Assembly (NCBI GenBank): GCA_902768985.1
Contig: CACXNA010000008.1
Span: forward strand, 124,001 to 188,000
Reading direction: 5' to 3'
Length of the DNA stretch: 64,000 nt
Source of the DNA: an uncultured Bacteroidia bacterium
Lineage (GTDB): Bacteria > Bacteroidota > Bacteroidia > Bacteroidales > UBA932
Within the stretch, counting starts at the first letter, position 1; each line of letters starts with the position of its first letter. The position numbers and the translations under genes were made by a program. Shown piece after piece: positions 1 to 7,601 of the stretch. The notes below the pieces were generated by a model. The model ran no database searches and was not told the origin of the DNA. It worked only from the letters and a program-made list of their open reading frames with translations.

Positions 1-1661
1 ACGTCGAGGCGGGAGAGGATGCGGCAGTTCTCCTGGATGTGGCGGATGGCCTTCTGGACCTCGGCGACGAGCTCGCCGTACAGGCGGCTCTCGATCTCGT
101 AGATGGCGGCTTCCGCGCCGAGGATCTTCTCCTCGTATTCCTTCAACTCGGGGGTGATGTAACGCTCAGCGTTGACCAGGGTCTGCTTGCGGATCCACTC
201 CGGCGGGACCTTGTCGCGGAAGGTATTGCGCACTTCGATGTAATAACCGAAGACGTTGTTGTAGCTGATTTTCAGCGAGCCGATGCCCGTGCGCTCGCTC
301 TCGCGCGCCTGCATCTGGAGGAGGTAGTCCTTGCCGCCGCGCGAGATGTCGCGCAGCTCGTCCAGCTGCTTGTCCACGCCGGCGGCGATCACGTCGCCCT
401 TGCCCAGCTGGGAGGCCTCTTCCGCGAGGGTGGAGGTGATGCGGCCGAGCAGCTTGTCGGTGTCGTGCAGGCCTTTGATGAGCTTGTCGAGGGCCGCGCA
501 GCCCGTGTCGGCGCAGCGCTCCCGGATGGGGGTCATGCGGCTCAGCGAGCGGCCGAGCTGGCGCACCTCGCGCGGGAGGATCTTGCCCGTGGCGGCCCGG
601 GAAATGATGCGCTCCAGGTCGCCCACCTCGCCCAGGTCGCCCTGGAGCTCGGCGAGCAGCTCCTCGTTGTCGTGCAGCAGCTGCACCACGTCGTAGCGCG
701 CATTCAGCTCGCCCAGGTCCATGACCGGCATGGCGAGCCACTGGCGCAGCAGGCGCGCGCCCATCGGGGTGCAGCAGCGGTCGATCACGTCCACGAGGCT
801 CACGCCCTCGCGTCCGGCGTTGCTTTGGAAGATTTCGAGGTTGCGGAAAGTGAACTTGTCCATCCAGACGAACTTCTCCTCGTCGATGCGTCCGATCGAG
901 CAGATGTTCCCCAGGCCCGCGTGCTGCGTCTGCTCGAGATAGACCAGCAGGGCGCCGGCCGAGCAGATGGCGAGCGGGAAGCCGTCGATGGCGAAGCCTT
1001 TCAGGCTCTGCACCCTGAGCTGCTTGCAAAGCCGCTCCACGGCGGCGTCCTGCACGAATGCCCACTCGTCGAGGCCGGTGGCGTAGTAGTCGCCATAGCG
1101 CTCCTTGACGGCGCGCAGCAGCTCGCGCTGGACCACCAGCTCGCGCGGCTGGAGCGAGGCCAGCAGCGTGCCGATGTAGTCGAGCGAACCCTGGGCCACC
1201 TGGAAAGTGCCCGTGGACACGTCCAGGAAGGCGGCGCCGCAGCTCTGCCCCTCGAAGGTCAGGCCCGCGAGGTAGTTGTGTTCCTTCTGGTCCAGCATGC
1301 CTTCTCCGAAGGCGATGCCGGGGGTGAGGATCTCCGTGATGCCGCGCTTGACGAGCTTGTTCTTGACAAGCGCGGGATCCTCCAGCTGGTCGCAGATGGC
1401 CACCTTGTATCCGTTGCGCACGAGCTTCTGCAGATAGCCTTCGATGGCGTGGTGCGGGAAGCCGGCCATCGGGGTGTCGCCCTTCTCGCCGTTGGAGCGG
1501 CGCGTGAGCACCAGGCCGAGCACCTTGCTGGCCAGGACGGCGTCGTCGGAGTAGGTCTCGTAGAAGTCGCCGACGCGGTAGAGCAGGAGTGCTTCGGGGT
1601 GTTGCGCCTTGATGCTGAAGTATTGTTTCAGCATCGGAGTATCTTCACCTTTTTTTGACAT
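1..1661 (-). CDS. mutS: DNA mismatch repair protein MutS (3' part beyond the window)
   Basis: Mismatch recognition ATPase that starts post-replicative repair together with MutL. The visible part is the first ~553 codons of a protein usually about 860-880 residues long; the C-terminal Walker ATPase half lies beyond position 1. The N-terminus reads MSKKGEDTPMLKQYFSIKAQ, and the mismatch-reading Phe-X-Glu motif is present as F33-Y34-E35 in RVGDFYETYSDD. The connector, lever and clamp regions follow without interruption. ATG at 1661 was chosen because a TAnnTTTG promoter box lies 17 bases upstream and no other start is near. It diverges from the phosphatase operon. Identification is by the motif and family order. 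Confidence 0.95.
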   Translation of the reverse strand, partial: MSKKGEDTPMLKQYFSIKAQHPEALLLYRVGDFYETYSDDAVLASKVLGLVLTRRSNGEKGDTPMAGFPHHAIEGYLQKLVRNGYKVAICDQLEDPALVKNKLVKRGITEILTPGIAFGEGMLDQKEHNYLAGLTFEGQSCGAAFLDVSTGTFQVAQGSLDYIGTLLASLQPRELVVQRELLRAVKERYGDYYATGLDEWAFVQDAAVERLCKQLRVQSLKGFAIDGFPLAICSAGALLVYLEQTQHAGLGNICSIGRIDEEKFVWMDKFTFRNLEIFQSNAGREGVSLVDVIDRCCTPMGARLLRQWLAMPVMDLGELNARYDVVQLLHDNEELLAELQGDLGEVGDLERIISRAATGKILPREVRQLGRSLSRMTPIRERCADTGCAALDKLIKGLHDTDKLLGRITSTLAEEASQLGKGDVIAAGVDKQLDELRDISRGGKDYLLQMQARESERTGIGSLKISYNNVFGYYIEVRNTFRDKVPPEWIRKQTLVNAERYITPELKEYEEKILGAEAAIYEIESRLYGELVAEVQKAIRHIQENCRILSRLD

Positions 1662-1678
1662 GATTTTTAAAGGAGATA

Positions 1679-1686
1679 CAAATGTA
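1679..1686 (-). promoter_or_regulatory. TAnnTTTG promoter box of mutS
   Basis: TACATTTG on the minus strand, 17 bases before the mutS ATG. It fits the Bacteroidota -7 consensus. The plus strand of the same stretch happens to look like a ribosome site followed by ATG, but opens only six codons. Confidence 0.6.
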
Positions 1687-1752
1687 CAAAAAAATGCCGT
1701 GAATTCGAAAGCAATTCCCGGAGGGGGCCGGAGGGAGAGCCGATAAAAGATA

Positions 1753-1760
1753 TATCTTTG
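1753..1760 (+). promoter_or_regulatory. TAnnTTTG promoter box of the phosphatase operon
   Basis: TATCTTTG on the plus strand. It covers the TTG at 1758, so translation cannot begin there; the first usable ATGs are at 1773 and 1785. Confidence 0.65.
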
Positions 1761-1784
1761 TTTCAAACGAAAATGACACCAAGC

Positions 1785-3059
1785 ATGAGAAAATCTATGA
1801 TGGCCCTGGCGGCCCTCCTGACGCTCAGCGTCGCGGCCGCCTTCGCACAGCCCAAGCGGTCGGAGATTGCCGTCCGCGCCCTGATGGAAGAGAACTCCCG
1901 CGCCGGCAACAACCTGAATTCTTACGAATTCCGTCCGCTCCAGGACACCCCGGCCCCCAAGGGATACAAGCCCGTCTATATCAGCCATTACGGCCGCCAC
2001 GGCTCCCGCTCCAACTGGGGCGGCAAGGCCTACCTCGGCGTGATCGGCGTCCTCGAGGCGGCCCAGCATGAGGGCCTGCTCACCCCGGACGGCGAGATGC
2101 TGCTCCAGGGCGCCCGCGACGTGCTGGCCGGCTGGGACGGCATGGACGGCCGCCTGTCGCAGCGCGGAGCGCGCGAGCACGCCGCCATCGCCGAGCGCAT
2201 GTTCAACCGCTATCCCGGCGTGTTCAAGGGCGAGAAGAACGTCCGCGCCTTCTCCAGCACCGTGCAGCGCTGCATCATCAGCATGAATTCCTTCACCAAC
2301 TCCCTGATCCGCCAGAACCCCAAGCTCCAGATCCGCCTGGACACCGGCGAGAAGTTCATGGACTATCTCGACAACGAGAAGGGTTGGGAGCGCCTGACGA
2401 TGCCCGCGATGCGCAAGAGCTTCGAGCTGCTCAAGGACGTGCCGGACGACACGCTCGGCGTGCTCACCCGCGTCTTCAACGACCCGGTGGCCGCCCGCAA
2501 GATCGTCAAGAGCGCCCGCCAGTTCACGCAGGACGTGTATGACACGGCCGTCGTGGCGGAGGACTTCGATATCGAGGAGAATCTCTACAGCGTGCTGCCC
2601 TTCGACGCGATCTATCGCCGCTGGGCGCAGAACAATATGTTCCTCTATCTGGGTCACTGCAACTCCGTCGAAGTCGGCGACAAGCGCGTCCCGATGGCGC
2701 AGTCCTGCGTGGAGGATATCGTGGCGAAGGCCGACGAGGCCCTGGCCACCGGCAACTACGCCGCCGACCTGCGTTTCGGCCACGACTACCCGCTGATGGC
2801 GCTCGCGAGCTACCTCGGCGTCGAGGGTGTGGGCGACCGTCTGGAGGTTGAGGAGATCTGCGAGAAGTGGTTTGGCTTCTGGAACATCTGCATGGCAAGC
2901 AATTTGCAGCTGATTTTCTACAAAAATAAGGCTGGCCACGTGCTCGTGAAATTCCTCTACCAGGAGCAGGAGCGCAAGCTCCGCGGACTGGAGCCGGTCG
3001 TAGGTCCCTACTACGACTGGGAGACCGTCAAGGCCAACCTTGAGGGTTATAAACGTTAA
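1785..3059 (+). CDS. Secreted histidine acid phosphatase, MINPP/phytase-like
   Basis: 424 residues. The N-terminus (MRKSMMALAALLTLSVAAAFAQ) is a signal peptide, so the enzyme is exported. The branch-2 histidine phosphatase signature R71-H72-G-S-R75 provides the phosphorylated histidine, and G-H333-D334 near the C-terminus provides the proton donor; this pair is typical of phytases and of multiple inositol polyphosphate phosphatases of gut Bacteroidales. Substrate is therefore probably inositol phosphate or another phosphomonoester, but the sequence alone does not decide this. ATG 1785 is preferred to ATG 1773 because it begins the signal peptide; both follow the promoter box. The stop codon overlaps the next start as TAATG. 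Confidence 0.8.
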   Translation: MRKSMMALAALLTLSVAAAFAQPKRSEIAVRALMEENSRAGNNLNSYEFRPLQDTPAPKGYKPVYISHYGRHGSRSNWGGKAYLGVIGVLEAAQHEGLLTPDGEMLLQGARDVLAGWDGMDGRLSQRGAREHAAIAERMFNRYPGVFKGEKNVRAFSSTVQRCIISMNSFTNSLIRQNPKLQIRLDTGEKFMDYLDNEKGWERLTMPAMRKSFELLKDVPDDTLGVLTRVFNDPVAARKIVKSARQFTQDVYDTAVVAEDFDIEENLYSVLPFDAIYRRWAQNNMFLYLGHCNSVEVGDKRVPMAQSCVEDIVAKADEALATGNYAADLRFGHDYPLMALASYLGVEGVGDRLEVEEICEKWFGFWNICMASNLQLIFYKNKAGHVLVKFLYQEQERKLRGLEPVVGPYYDWETVKANLEGYKR

Positions 3060-4432
3060 TGCTGAAGCGACTGCTGATCATCACATATTACTGGCCCCCG
3101 ACCGGTGGTTCGGGGGTTCAGCGTTGGGTGAAGTTCAGCAAGTATCTGCCTGAGTTCGGCTGGCAGCCGGTGGTCTATACGCCGGAGAATCCCGAACAGC
3201 TCGCGCGTGACGAGAGCCTCCTCAAGGACATTCCCGCCTGCGCCGAGGTCATCAAGACGCATATTTCCGAGCCGTACGCCATCTACCGCCGCCTCACCGG
3301 CGGGAAGGCGGGGCAGGAAGTCAATCCCGTCAACGCGCAGCGGAAGAGCTGGAAGCAGCGCCTCTCGCTATGGATCCGGGGCAACTGTTTCATCCCCGAC
3401 CCGCGGGTCGGCTGGGTGCGCCCCTCGGTCCGTTTCCTGAAGAAATATTTGCGGGAGCATCCCGTCGACGCCGTGGTCACCACGGGGCCGCCGCAGTCGG
3501 TGCACCTGATCGGCCTGCGGCTGAAAAAGGAGCTCGGGCTGCGCTGGATAGCGGATTTCCGCGATCCGTGGACGGAGATGTTCTACTACAAGCACCTCGG
3601 CCTTTCGGCCGCCGCCGACCGTCGGCACCGCCGGCTCGAGCAGGCCGTGCTGGACGGCGCGGACAAGATTATCAGCGTCAGTCCGCCCGTCGCCGCGGAT
3701 TTCCAGGCCAAGACGAAAACCCCCGTCGTCCTCATCACCAACGGTTTCGACGAAGACGATTTTCGCAATAGTCATTCCGGGCTTGACCCGGAATCTCCTG
3801 CCGGCTTGACCGGCGAATCTCATCCCTTCGCGCCTGGGGTCCGGGTTTTGCCGGACCAGAAAAAATGGTCCGGCAAATACCCGGACACCCCGGCTCCACA
3901 ACGCCAACGCGCGGAGATTCGCCTCATACATACCGGCCTGTTTGCCGCGGACGGCAATCCGCTGAACCTCTGGGATGCGCTCGCGGAGCGCTGCGCGGCC
4001 GACGCGGACTTCCGCGCGCGCCTGCAGATCCGCCTCGCCGGCAAGGTGGACGCCGCCATCACGGACGCCATCCGCGTCCGCGGCCTCGGCGACAACCTCG
4101 TCGAGCTGGGCTACCTGCCCCACGACGAGACCGTCCGCGAGCAGCGCGCGGCCGACATTCTGCTGCTGCCGCTGCGCCGTGAACCCGAGTACGCCAAGGT
4201 GCTCCCAGGCAAGATTTTTGAATACCTGGCAGCACGACGTCCCGTGCTGGGCATCGGCCAGGAAGACGGCGCCGCGGCCTCCGTGCTGCGTGACGCCGCC
4301 GCCGGCGAGATGTTCGACTGGGACAAGAAAGAAGAGCTGCTGGCCTTCCTCGACGCGGAGCATCCGCAGACGGCCGGCATAGAAAAATACACCCGCCGCG
4401 CCCTCACGGAGCGGCTAGCTGAAGTGCTGTAA
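3059..4432 (+). CDS. Glycosyltransferase, GT4-like, with an in-frame repeat insertion
   Basis: 457 residues. The N-terminal stretch LLIITYYWPPTGGSGVQRWV is the nucleotide-sugar transferase (GT-B fold) opening seen in family 4-like transferases of Bacteroidota; the C-terminal domain carries RREPEYAKVLPGKIFEYLAA, the usual donor-binding region with Glu. No membrane segment is visible, so it is probably cytoplasmic or peripheral. About residues 238-279 (bases 3771-3896) are an extra segment encoded by three palindromic repeats lying between the two Rossmann domains, just after ITNGFDEDDF; the reading frame is kept. The gene is linked by TAATG to the phosphatase before it and abuts YfhO after it (TAA then ATG), so all three are one transcription unit. 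Acceptor sugar unknown. Confidence 0.85.
   Translation: MLKRLLIITYYWPPTGGSGVQRWVKFSKYLPEFGWQPVVYTPENPEQLARDESLLKDIPACAEVIKTHISEPYAIYRRLTGGKAGQEVNPVNAQRKSWKQRLSLWIRGNCFIPDPRVGWVRPSVRFLKKYLREHPVDAVVTTGPPQSVHLIGLRLKKELGLRWIADFRDPWTEMFYYKHLGLSAAADRRHRRLEQAVLDGADKIISVSPPVAADFQAKTKTPVVLITNGFDEDDFRNSHSGLDPESPAGLTGESHPFAPGVRVLPDQKKWSGKYPDTPAPQRQRAEIRLIHTGLFAADGNPLNLWDALAERCAADADFRARLQIRLAGKVDAAITDAIRVRGLGDNLVELGYLPHDETVREQRAADILLLPLRREPEYAKVLPGKIFEYLAARRPVLGIGQEDGAAASVLRDAAAGEMFDWDKKEELLAFLDAEHPQTAGIEKYTRRALTERLAEVL
3771..3896 (+). repeat. Composite of three palindromic repeats inside a coding sequence
   Basis: 3771-3798 is the common element (ATTCCGGG...CCCGGAAT, ends GTC and CTC). 3800-3820 is a shorter stem GCCGG/CCGGC ending again in GAATCT. 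3836-3891 is a long imperfect hairpin: left arm 3836-3858, right arm 3866-3891, loop of A residues. The whole block is read through in the glycosyltransferase frame (NSHSGLDPES at its start). Confidence 0.85.
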
Positions 4433-6904
4433 ATGAAGAAGAAACTCCTGCTGTATGCCGGCATCGTCGTCGGCCTGCTTGTGCTTTCCTACGCCTATGT
4501 GCCGCAAGTCCTGAGCGGCAAGATCGTCAACCAGAGCGACATCTCCGGCTGGCAGGGTATGTCCCACGAGATGATGGCCTGGAACGCCGCCCACCCCGAC
4601 GACCAGACGGCCTGGACGGAATCCATGTTCGGCGGCATGCCGACGGCCACCATCCACGCCTCCACAAAGGGCGACTGGACGCAGCAGATCTACGATTTCC
4701 TCCTGACGGGCCGCCGCCCGGCGACCTACCTCTTCATTTCGCTGCTGGGCGCCTGGCTGCTCATGCTCGCCCTCGGCATCCATCCGCTGCTCGCCGTCGG
4801 CGGCGCCATCGCCGTGACCTTCTGCTCCTACAACCTGCAGATCATCCAGGTCGGCCACAACACCAAGATGCAGGCCCTGGCCTTCCTCCCCTGGGTGCTG
4901 GCCGCGCTGGTTTATACCTATAATCAGATCAAGAAGGACCGCTGGCTGCCGGGGGCCGTCCTCGGCGCGGCGCTCTTCGGCCTGGCGCTGAGCTTCCAGG
5001 TCAAGGCGAACCACCCGCAGATCACCTACTACCTGGCCCTGCTGATCCTCATCTACGTCATCGTCCTGGTGGTTTCCATCTGGCGCAAGGGCCTCTGGGG
5101 CCGCTTCTTCGCGGCCTCGGCGCTCCTGCTGGTGCTCGGCGTCGCCGGCATCGCCACCAACGCCACCAAGCTCCTCCCCACGATGGAGTACACCCCATAC
5201 TCCATGCGCGGCGGCAGCACCGCGGCCTCCGAAGGCGGCGAAGGCGCCAAGGGCCTCGACCTCGACTACGCCACTGCCTGGTCCTACGGCTGGGAGGAAC
5301 TCCCCAACTTGCTGATTCCCAATTTCAACGGCGGCTCGTCCGCCGGGGCGGTCAATCCCAAACATTCCGAGACCTACGACCTGCTCAAGCGGGCCGGTCA
5401 GCCGAACCTCCGGGAGACGGCCAAGAACCTGCCGCTCTACTGGGGCCCGCAGCCGTTCACGGCCGGGCCGATGTACCTCGGCGCCATCACGGTGTTCCTC
5501 TTCGTGCTGGGCCTGTTCCTGTACAAGGGGAAGGAGAAATGGTGGCTCGTGGCGGGGACCGTCCTCGCCGTGCTGCTTGCGCTGGGCAGCCACTTCCTCG
5601 CTTTCACGAAATTCTTCTACAACGTCGCACCGCTCTACAATAAGTTCCGCACGGTCTCCATGGCGCTGACCGTGCTCCAGTTCACGCTCCCGATGCTCGG
5701 CTTCCTGGTGCTCGACCGCCTGGTCAAGGACCCGGAGACGGCGGCGCTCTTCCGCCGGAAGGGCTGGATCGCCGCGGCCATCACGGGCGGCTTCTGCGCC
5801 CTCTGTGTGCTGTTCCCCGGCATCGCCGGGACCTTCAGCGGCGCCTCCGACGCCGGCCAGCCGGATGTCCTGATCGATGCGCTCGCGGCCGACCGCCGCT
5901 ACCTGTTGATTATGGACGCGCTGCGCTCGCTGCTGCTGATCGCGGCCGCCTTCGGCGTCCTCTGGTGGGCGTTCAGCAAGCCGGCGGAGAAGGCCTCCGG
6001 CCGCATGCTGGGCGCGTGCGTGGCGGTTTGCGTGCTGGTGCTCTTCGACCTCGGCGTCGTGGGCAAGCGCTACCTCAATGCCGACGACTTCGTCTCGCCG
6101 CGCGCCTTCCAGAGCCAGTTCGACAAGCGGCCGGTGGACGAACTGATCCTTTCCGACACCGATCCGTCATTCCGCGTGCTGGATCTGACGGTGAACGTGT
6201 TCAACGATTCGCACCCGTCCTACTGGCACAAGAACATCGGCGGCTATTCGCCGGCCAAGCTGCAGCGCTACCAGGAGTTCATCGAGAGCACCCTGACGGG
6301 CGAGATCAACCAAATTTACAAGGCCCTCGGCGACGTCAAGACGCTCGCCGAAGCCGAGGCCGCCCTGCCGTATATGCCGGGCCTGGCGTCGCTCAACTGC
6401 CGCTACATCATCCTCGACGGCGAGATGGCGCCGCTGCGCTATCCGTACGCGAAGGGAAATGCCTGGTTCGCGACGGAGGCGGCAGTTGCCCTTGCTCCGC
6501 TATCGGGCTCCGCTTCGCTGACGCCCGACCCTGTCCGGGAGAACGGCTCCGCAAGGGCACTGCCGTCCTCCGTCGAACTCATCTCCTACGCCCCCAACGA
6601 GCTCCGCTACCGCTATAGCAGCCCCGAGGCCGCGCGGCTCATCTTCAGCGAAGTCTATTACCCGGTGGGTTGGACCCTGAAGGTGGAAGATACGGGCGAA
6701 GAACTCCCGATCGAGCTGGAAGGAACCCTGCTGCGCGCCGCGAACGTGCCGGCAGGCACGCACACGCTGGTGATGCGCTTCGACCCGCCGTCCTACCGGA
6801 CCGGCGAGGCCGTCTCGCGCGCCACCTCTATCCTATTGATCCTCGCTGTCCTCGGCGCCCTCCTTTCCGTCATTCCCATCTCCTTCTGGTCATTCCGGGC
6901 TTGA
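4433..6904 (+). CDS. YfhO family polytopic membrane protein
   Basis: 823 residues with about a dozen hydrophobic segments and a soluble C-terminal part after residue ~560. The start (MKKKLLLYAGIVVGLLVLSY), the periplasmic loop with DISGWQGMSHEMMAW and the repeated membrane helices match the YfhO family (GT-C-like fold), whose members are thought to glycosylate wall or surface polymers; the activity here is inferred. Together with the upstream glycosyltransferase it suggests surface glycan work. Residues ~683-711 are encoded by a palindromic repeat (6481-6564), and the last residues SFRA plus the TGA stop come from a second repeat at 6889-6916, so the native C-terminus may have been longer or shorter. 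The 3' end overlaps the opposing HTH gene by 15 bases. Confidence 0.88.
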   Translation: MKKKLLLYAGIVVGLLVLSYAYVPQVLSGKIVNQSDISGWQGMSHEMMAWNAAHPDDQTAWTESMFGGMPTATIHASTKGDWTQQIYDFLLTGRRPATYLFISLLGAWLLMLALGIHPLLAVGGAIAVTFCSYNLQIIQVGHNTKMQALAFLPWVLAALVYTYNQIKKDRWLPGAVLGAALFGLALSFQVKANHPQITYYLALLILIYVIVLVVSIWRKGLWGRFFAASALLLVLGVAGIATNATKLLPTMEYTPYSMRGGSTAASEGGEGAKGLDLDYATAWSYGWEELPNLLIPNFNGGSSAGAVNPKHSETYDLLKRAGQPNLRETAKNLPLYWGPQPFTAGPMYLGAITVFLFVLGLFLYKGKEKWWLVAGTVLAVLLALGSHFLAFTKFFYNVAPLYNKFRTVSMALTVLQFTLPMLGFLVLDRLVKDPETAALFRRKGWIAAAITGGFCALCVLFPGIAGTFSGASDAGQPDVLIDALAADRRYLLIMDALRSLLLIAAAFGVLWWAFSKPAEKASGRMLGACVAVCVLVLFDLGVVGKRYLNADDFVSPRAFQSQFDKRPVDELILSDTDPSFRVLDLTVNVFNDSHPSYWHKNIGGYSPAKLQRYQEFIESTLTGEINQIYKALGDVKTLAEAEAALPYMPGLASLNCRYIILDGEMAPLRYPYAKGNAWFATEAAVALAPLSGSASLTPDPVRENGSARALPSSVELISYAPNELRYRYSSPEAARLIFSEVYYPVGWTLKVEDTGEELPIELEGTLLRAANVPAGTHTLVMRFDPPSYRTGEAVSRATSILLILAVLGALLSVIPISFWSFRA
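6481..6564 (+). repeat. Nested palindromic repeat inside the YfhO gene
   Basis: Outer arms GGCAGTTGCCCTTGC (6481-6495) and GCAAGGGCACTGCC (6551-6564) pair with one bulge; an inner stem TCGGGC (6503-6508) pairs with GCCCGA (6523-6528). It encodes the low-complexity stretch LAPLSGSASLTPDP without breaking the frame. Confidence 0.7.
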
Positions 6905-6916
6905 CCCGGAATCTCC
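6889..6916 (+). repeat. Common palindromic element at a convergent gene junction
   Basis: Same 27-base sequence as at 3771. Its TGA at 6902-6904 ends the YfhO gene on the plus strand, and the complement of TCA at 6890-6892 ends the HTH gene on the minus strand. Confidence 0.9.
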
Positions 6917-7288
6917 TCCATATGCGGGACCCGTCCCCTCGCTCAGGTATTGAGGAGGGTTGTTGGGTAATCGATAATGCGTCTCCAGTGTCTTCAGCTC
7001 GCCCAGAAGGGTGAACTGCAGCGCTTTTTCCAGACGCGCAATCGTCTCCAAGGTCATATTCAGATTGCCGCTCAGCAGTAAAGAGACGTATTGTTGCGTG
7101 CAGCCCATCGCCTCCGCCAGCTGCTTCTGCGTCATTTGCAGCCTGGCCATCTGCTTCCGGGCTTTGATGGCAATCATGTAGGAATATTGCTTCCAGCCCC
7201 ATGCCTCCACCTCCTCCTGCGCTTGTTGCTTCCATTCGCCTGACTTCCCAGTAGAGTGTTCTCTCAAAACGTCAATCGTTCGTTTCAT
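6890..7288 (-). CDS. Small XRE-type helix-turn-helix protein
   Basis: 132 residues. Residues ~50-105 form an XRE/Cro domain: QMTQKQLAEAMGCTQQYVSL is the helix-turn-helix, followed by LSGNLNMTLETIARLEKAL. The N-terminus is charged and rich in Gln/Trp; no known domain recognised. Such proteins often act as antitoxins or regulators, but no toxin-like gene adjoins it. The last residues (DSGSSPE) and the stop come from the palindromic repeat at 6889-6916. ATG 7288 lies about 40 bases after a TATCTTTG box. DNA binding is well supported; the target is unknown. Confidence 0.85.
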   Translation of the reverse strand: MKRTIDVLREHSTGKSGEWKQQAQEEVEAWGWKQYSYMIAIKARKQMARLQMTQKQLAEAMGCTQQYVSLLLSGNLNMTLETIARLEKALQFTLLGELKTLETHYRLPNNPPQYLSEGTGPAYGGDSGSSPE

Positions 7289-7330
7289 GATGTAGCATCG
7301 TTAAACCTCATACTTGAAAGTTTCTTTTCG

Positions 7331-7338
7331 CAAAGATA
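7331..7338 (-). promoter_or_regulatory. TAnnTTTG promoter box of the HTH gene
   Basis: TATCTTTG on the minus strand, 42 bases before ATG 7288. Confidence 0.6.
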
Positions 7339-7391
7339 CGGACATTTTATAACTTGTACAAGTTTTAATATGTTTTTGTGGTTCACAAACT

Positions 7392-7426
7392 GGGGAAGGT
7401 CACATTTTAGGTGGCGGACCTTCCCC
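7392..7426. repeat. Inverted repeat GGGGAAGGTC/GACCTTCCCC, copy 1
   Basis: Perfect 10-base arms at 7392-7401 and 7417-7426 with a 15-base loop. It lies in the 313-base gap between the HTH gene and rsmA (7289-7601), which holds no credible gene, only the HTH promoter and repeats. Confidence 0.7.
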
Positions 7427-7466
7427 ACTGAATGCAGGGTTTACGATGGTCAGTGCGGGTTTCCAC

Positions 7467-7501
7467 GGGGAAGGTGTCAGGCATGAAATGAGACCTTCCC
7501 C
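7467..7501. repeat. Inverted repeat GGGGAAGGT/ACCTTCCCC, copy 2
   Basis: Arms 7467-7478 and 7490-7501 with one mismatch. Same arm sequence as copy 1, loop different. A further half arm (GAAGGTCCTTC, 7505-7515) follows. Confidence 0.65.
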
Positions 7502-7523
7502 AAAGAAGGTCCTTCTCCGGTTC

Positions 7524-7550
7524 GGGATTCCGGGTCAAGCCCGGAATGAC
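7524..7550 (-). repeat. Common palindromic element, intergenic copy
   Basis: Reverse-orientation copy of the element found at 3771, with ATTCCGGG/CCCGGAAT arms, about 50 bases after the rsmA stop. Confidence 0.85.
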
Positions 7551-7601
7551 TATGTCGGCATCGACTGCTGGCCGCCAGCACAGAGACCTCGATCGGGGAG
7601 A

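Noticed and set aside
1668..1700. An apparent ribosome site and start (AAAGGAGATACAAATG) on the plus strand
   Set aside because: Only six codons are open; the stretch is the reverse of the mutS promoter and leader.
6890..7288. Toxin-antitoxin pair centred on the small HTH protein
   Set aside because: No toxin-like gene lies on either side; YfhO and rsmA are the neighbours.
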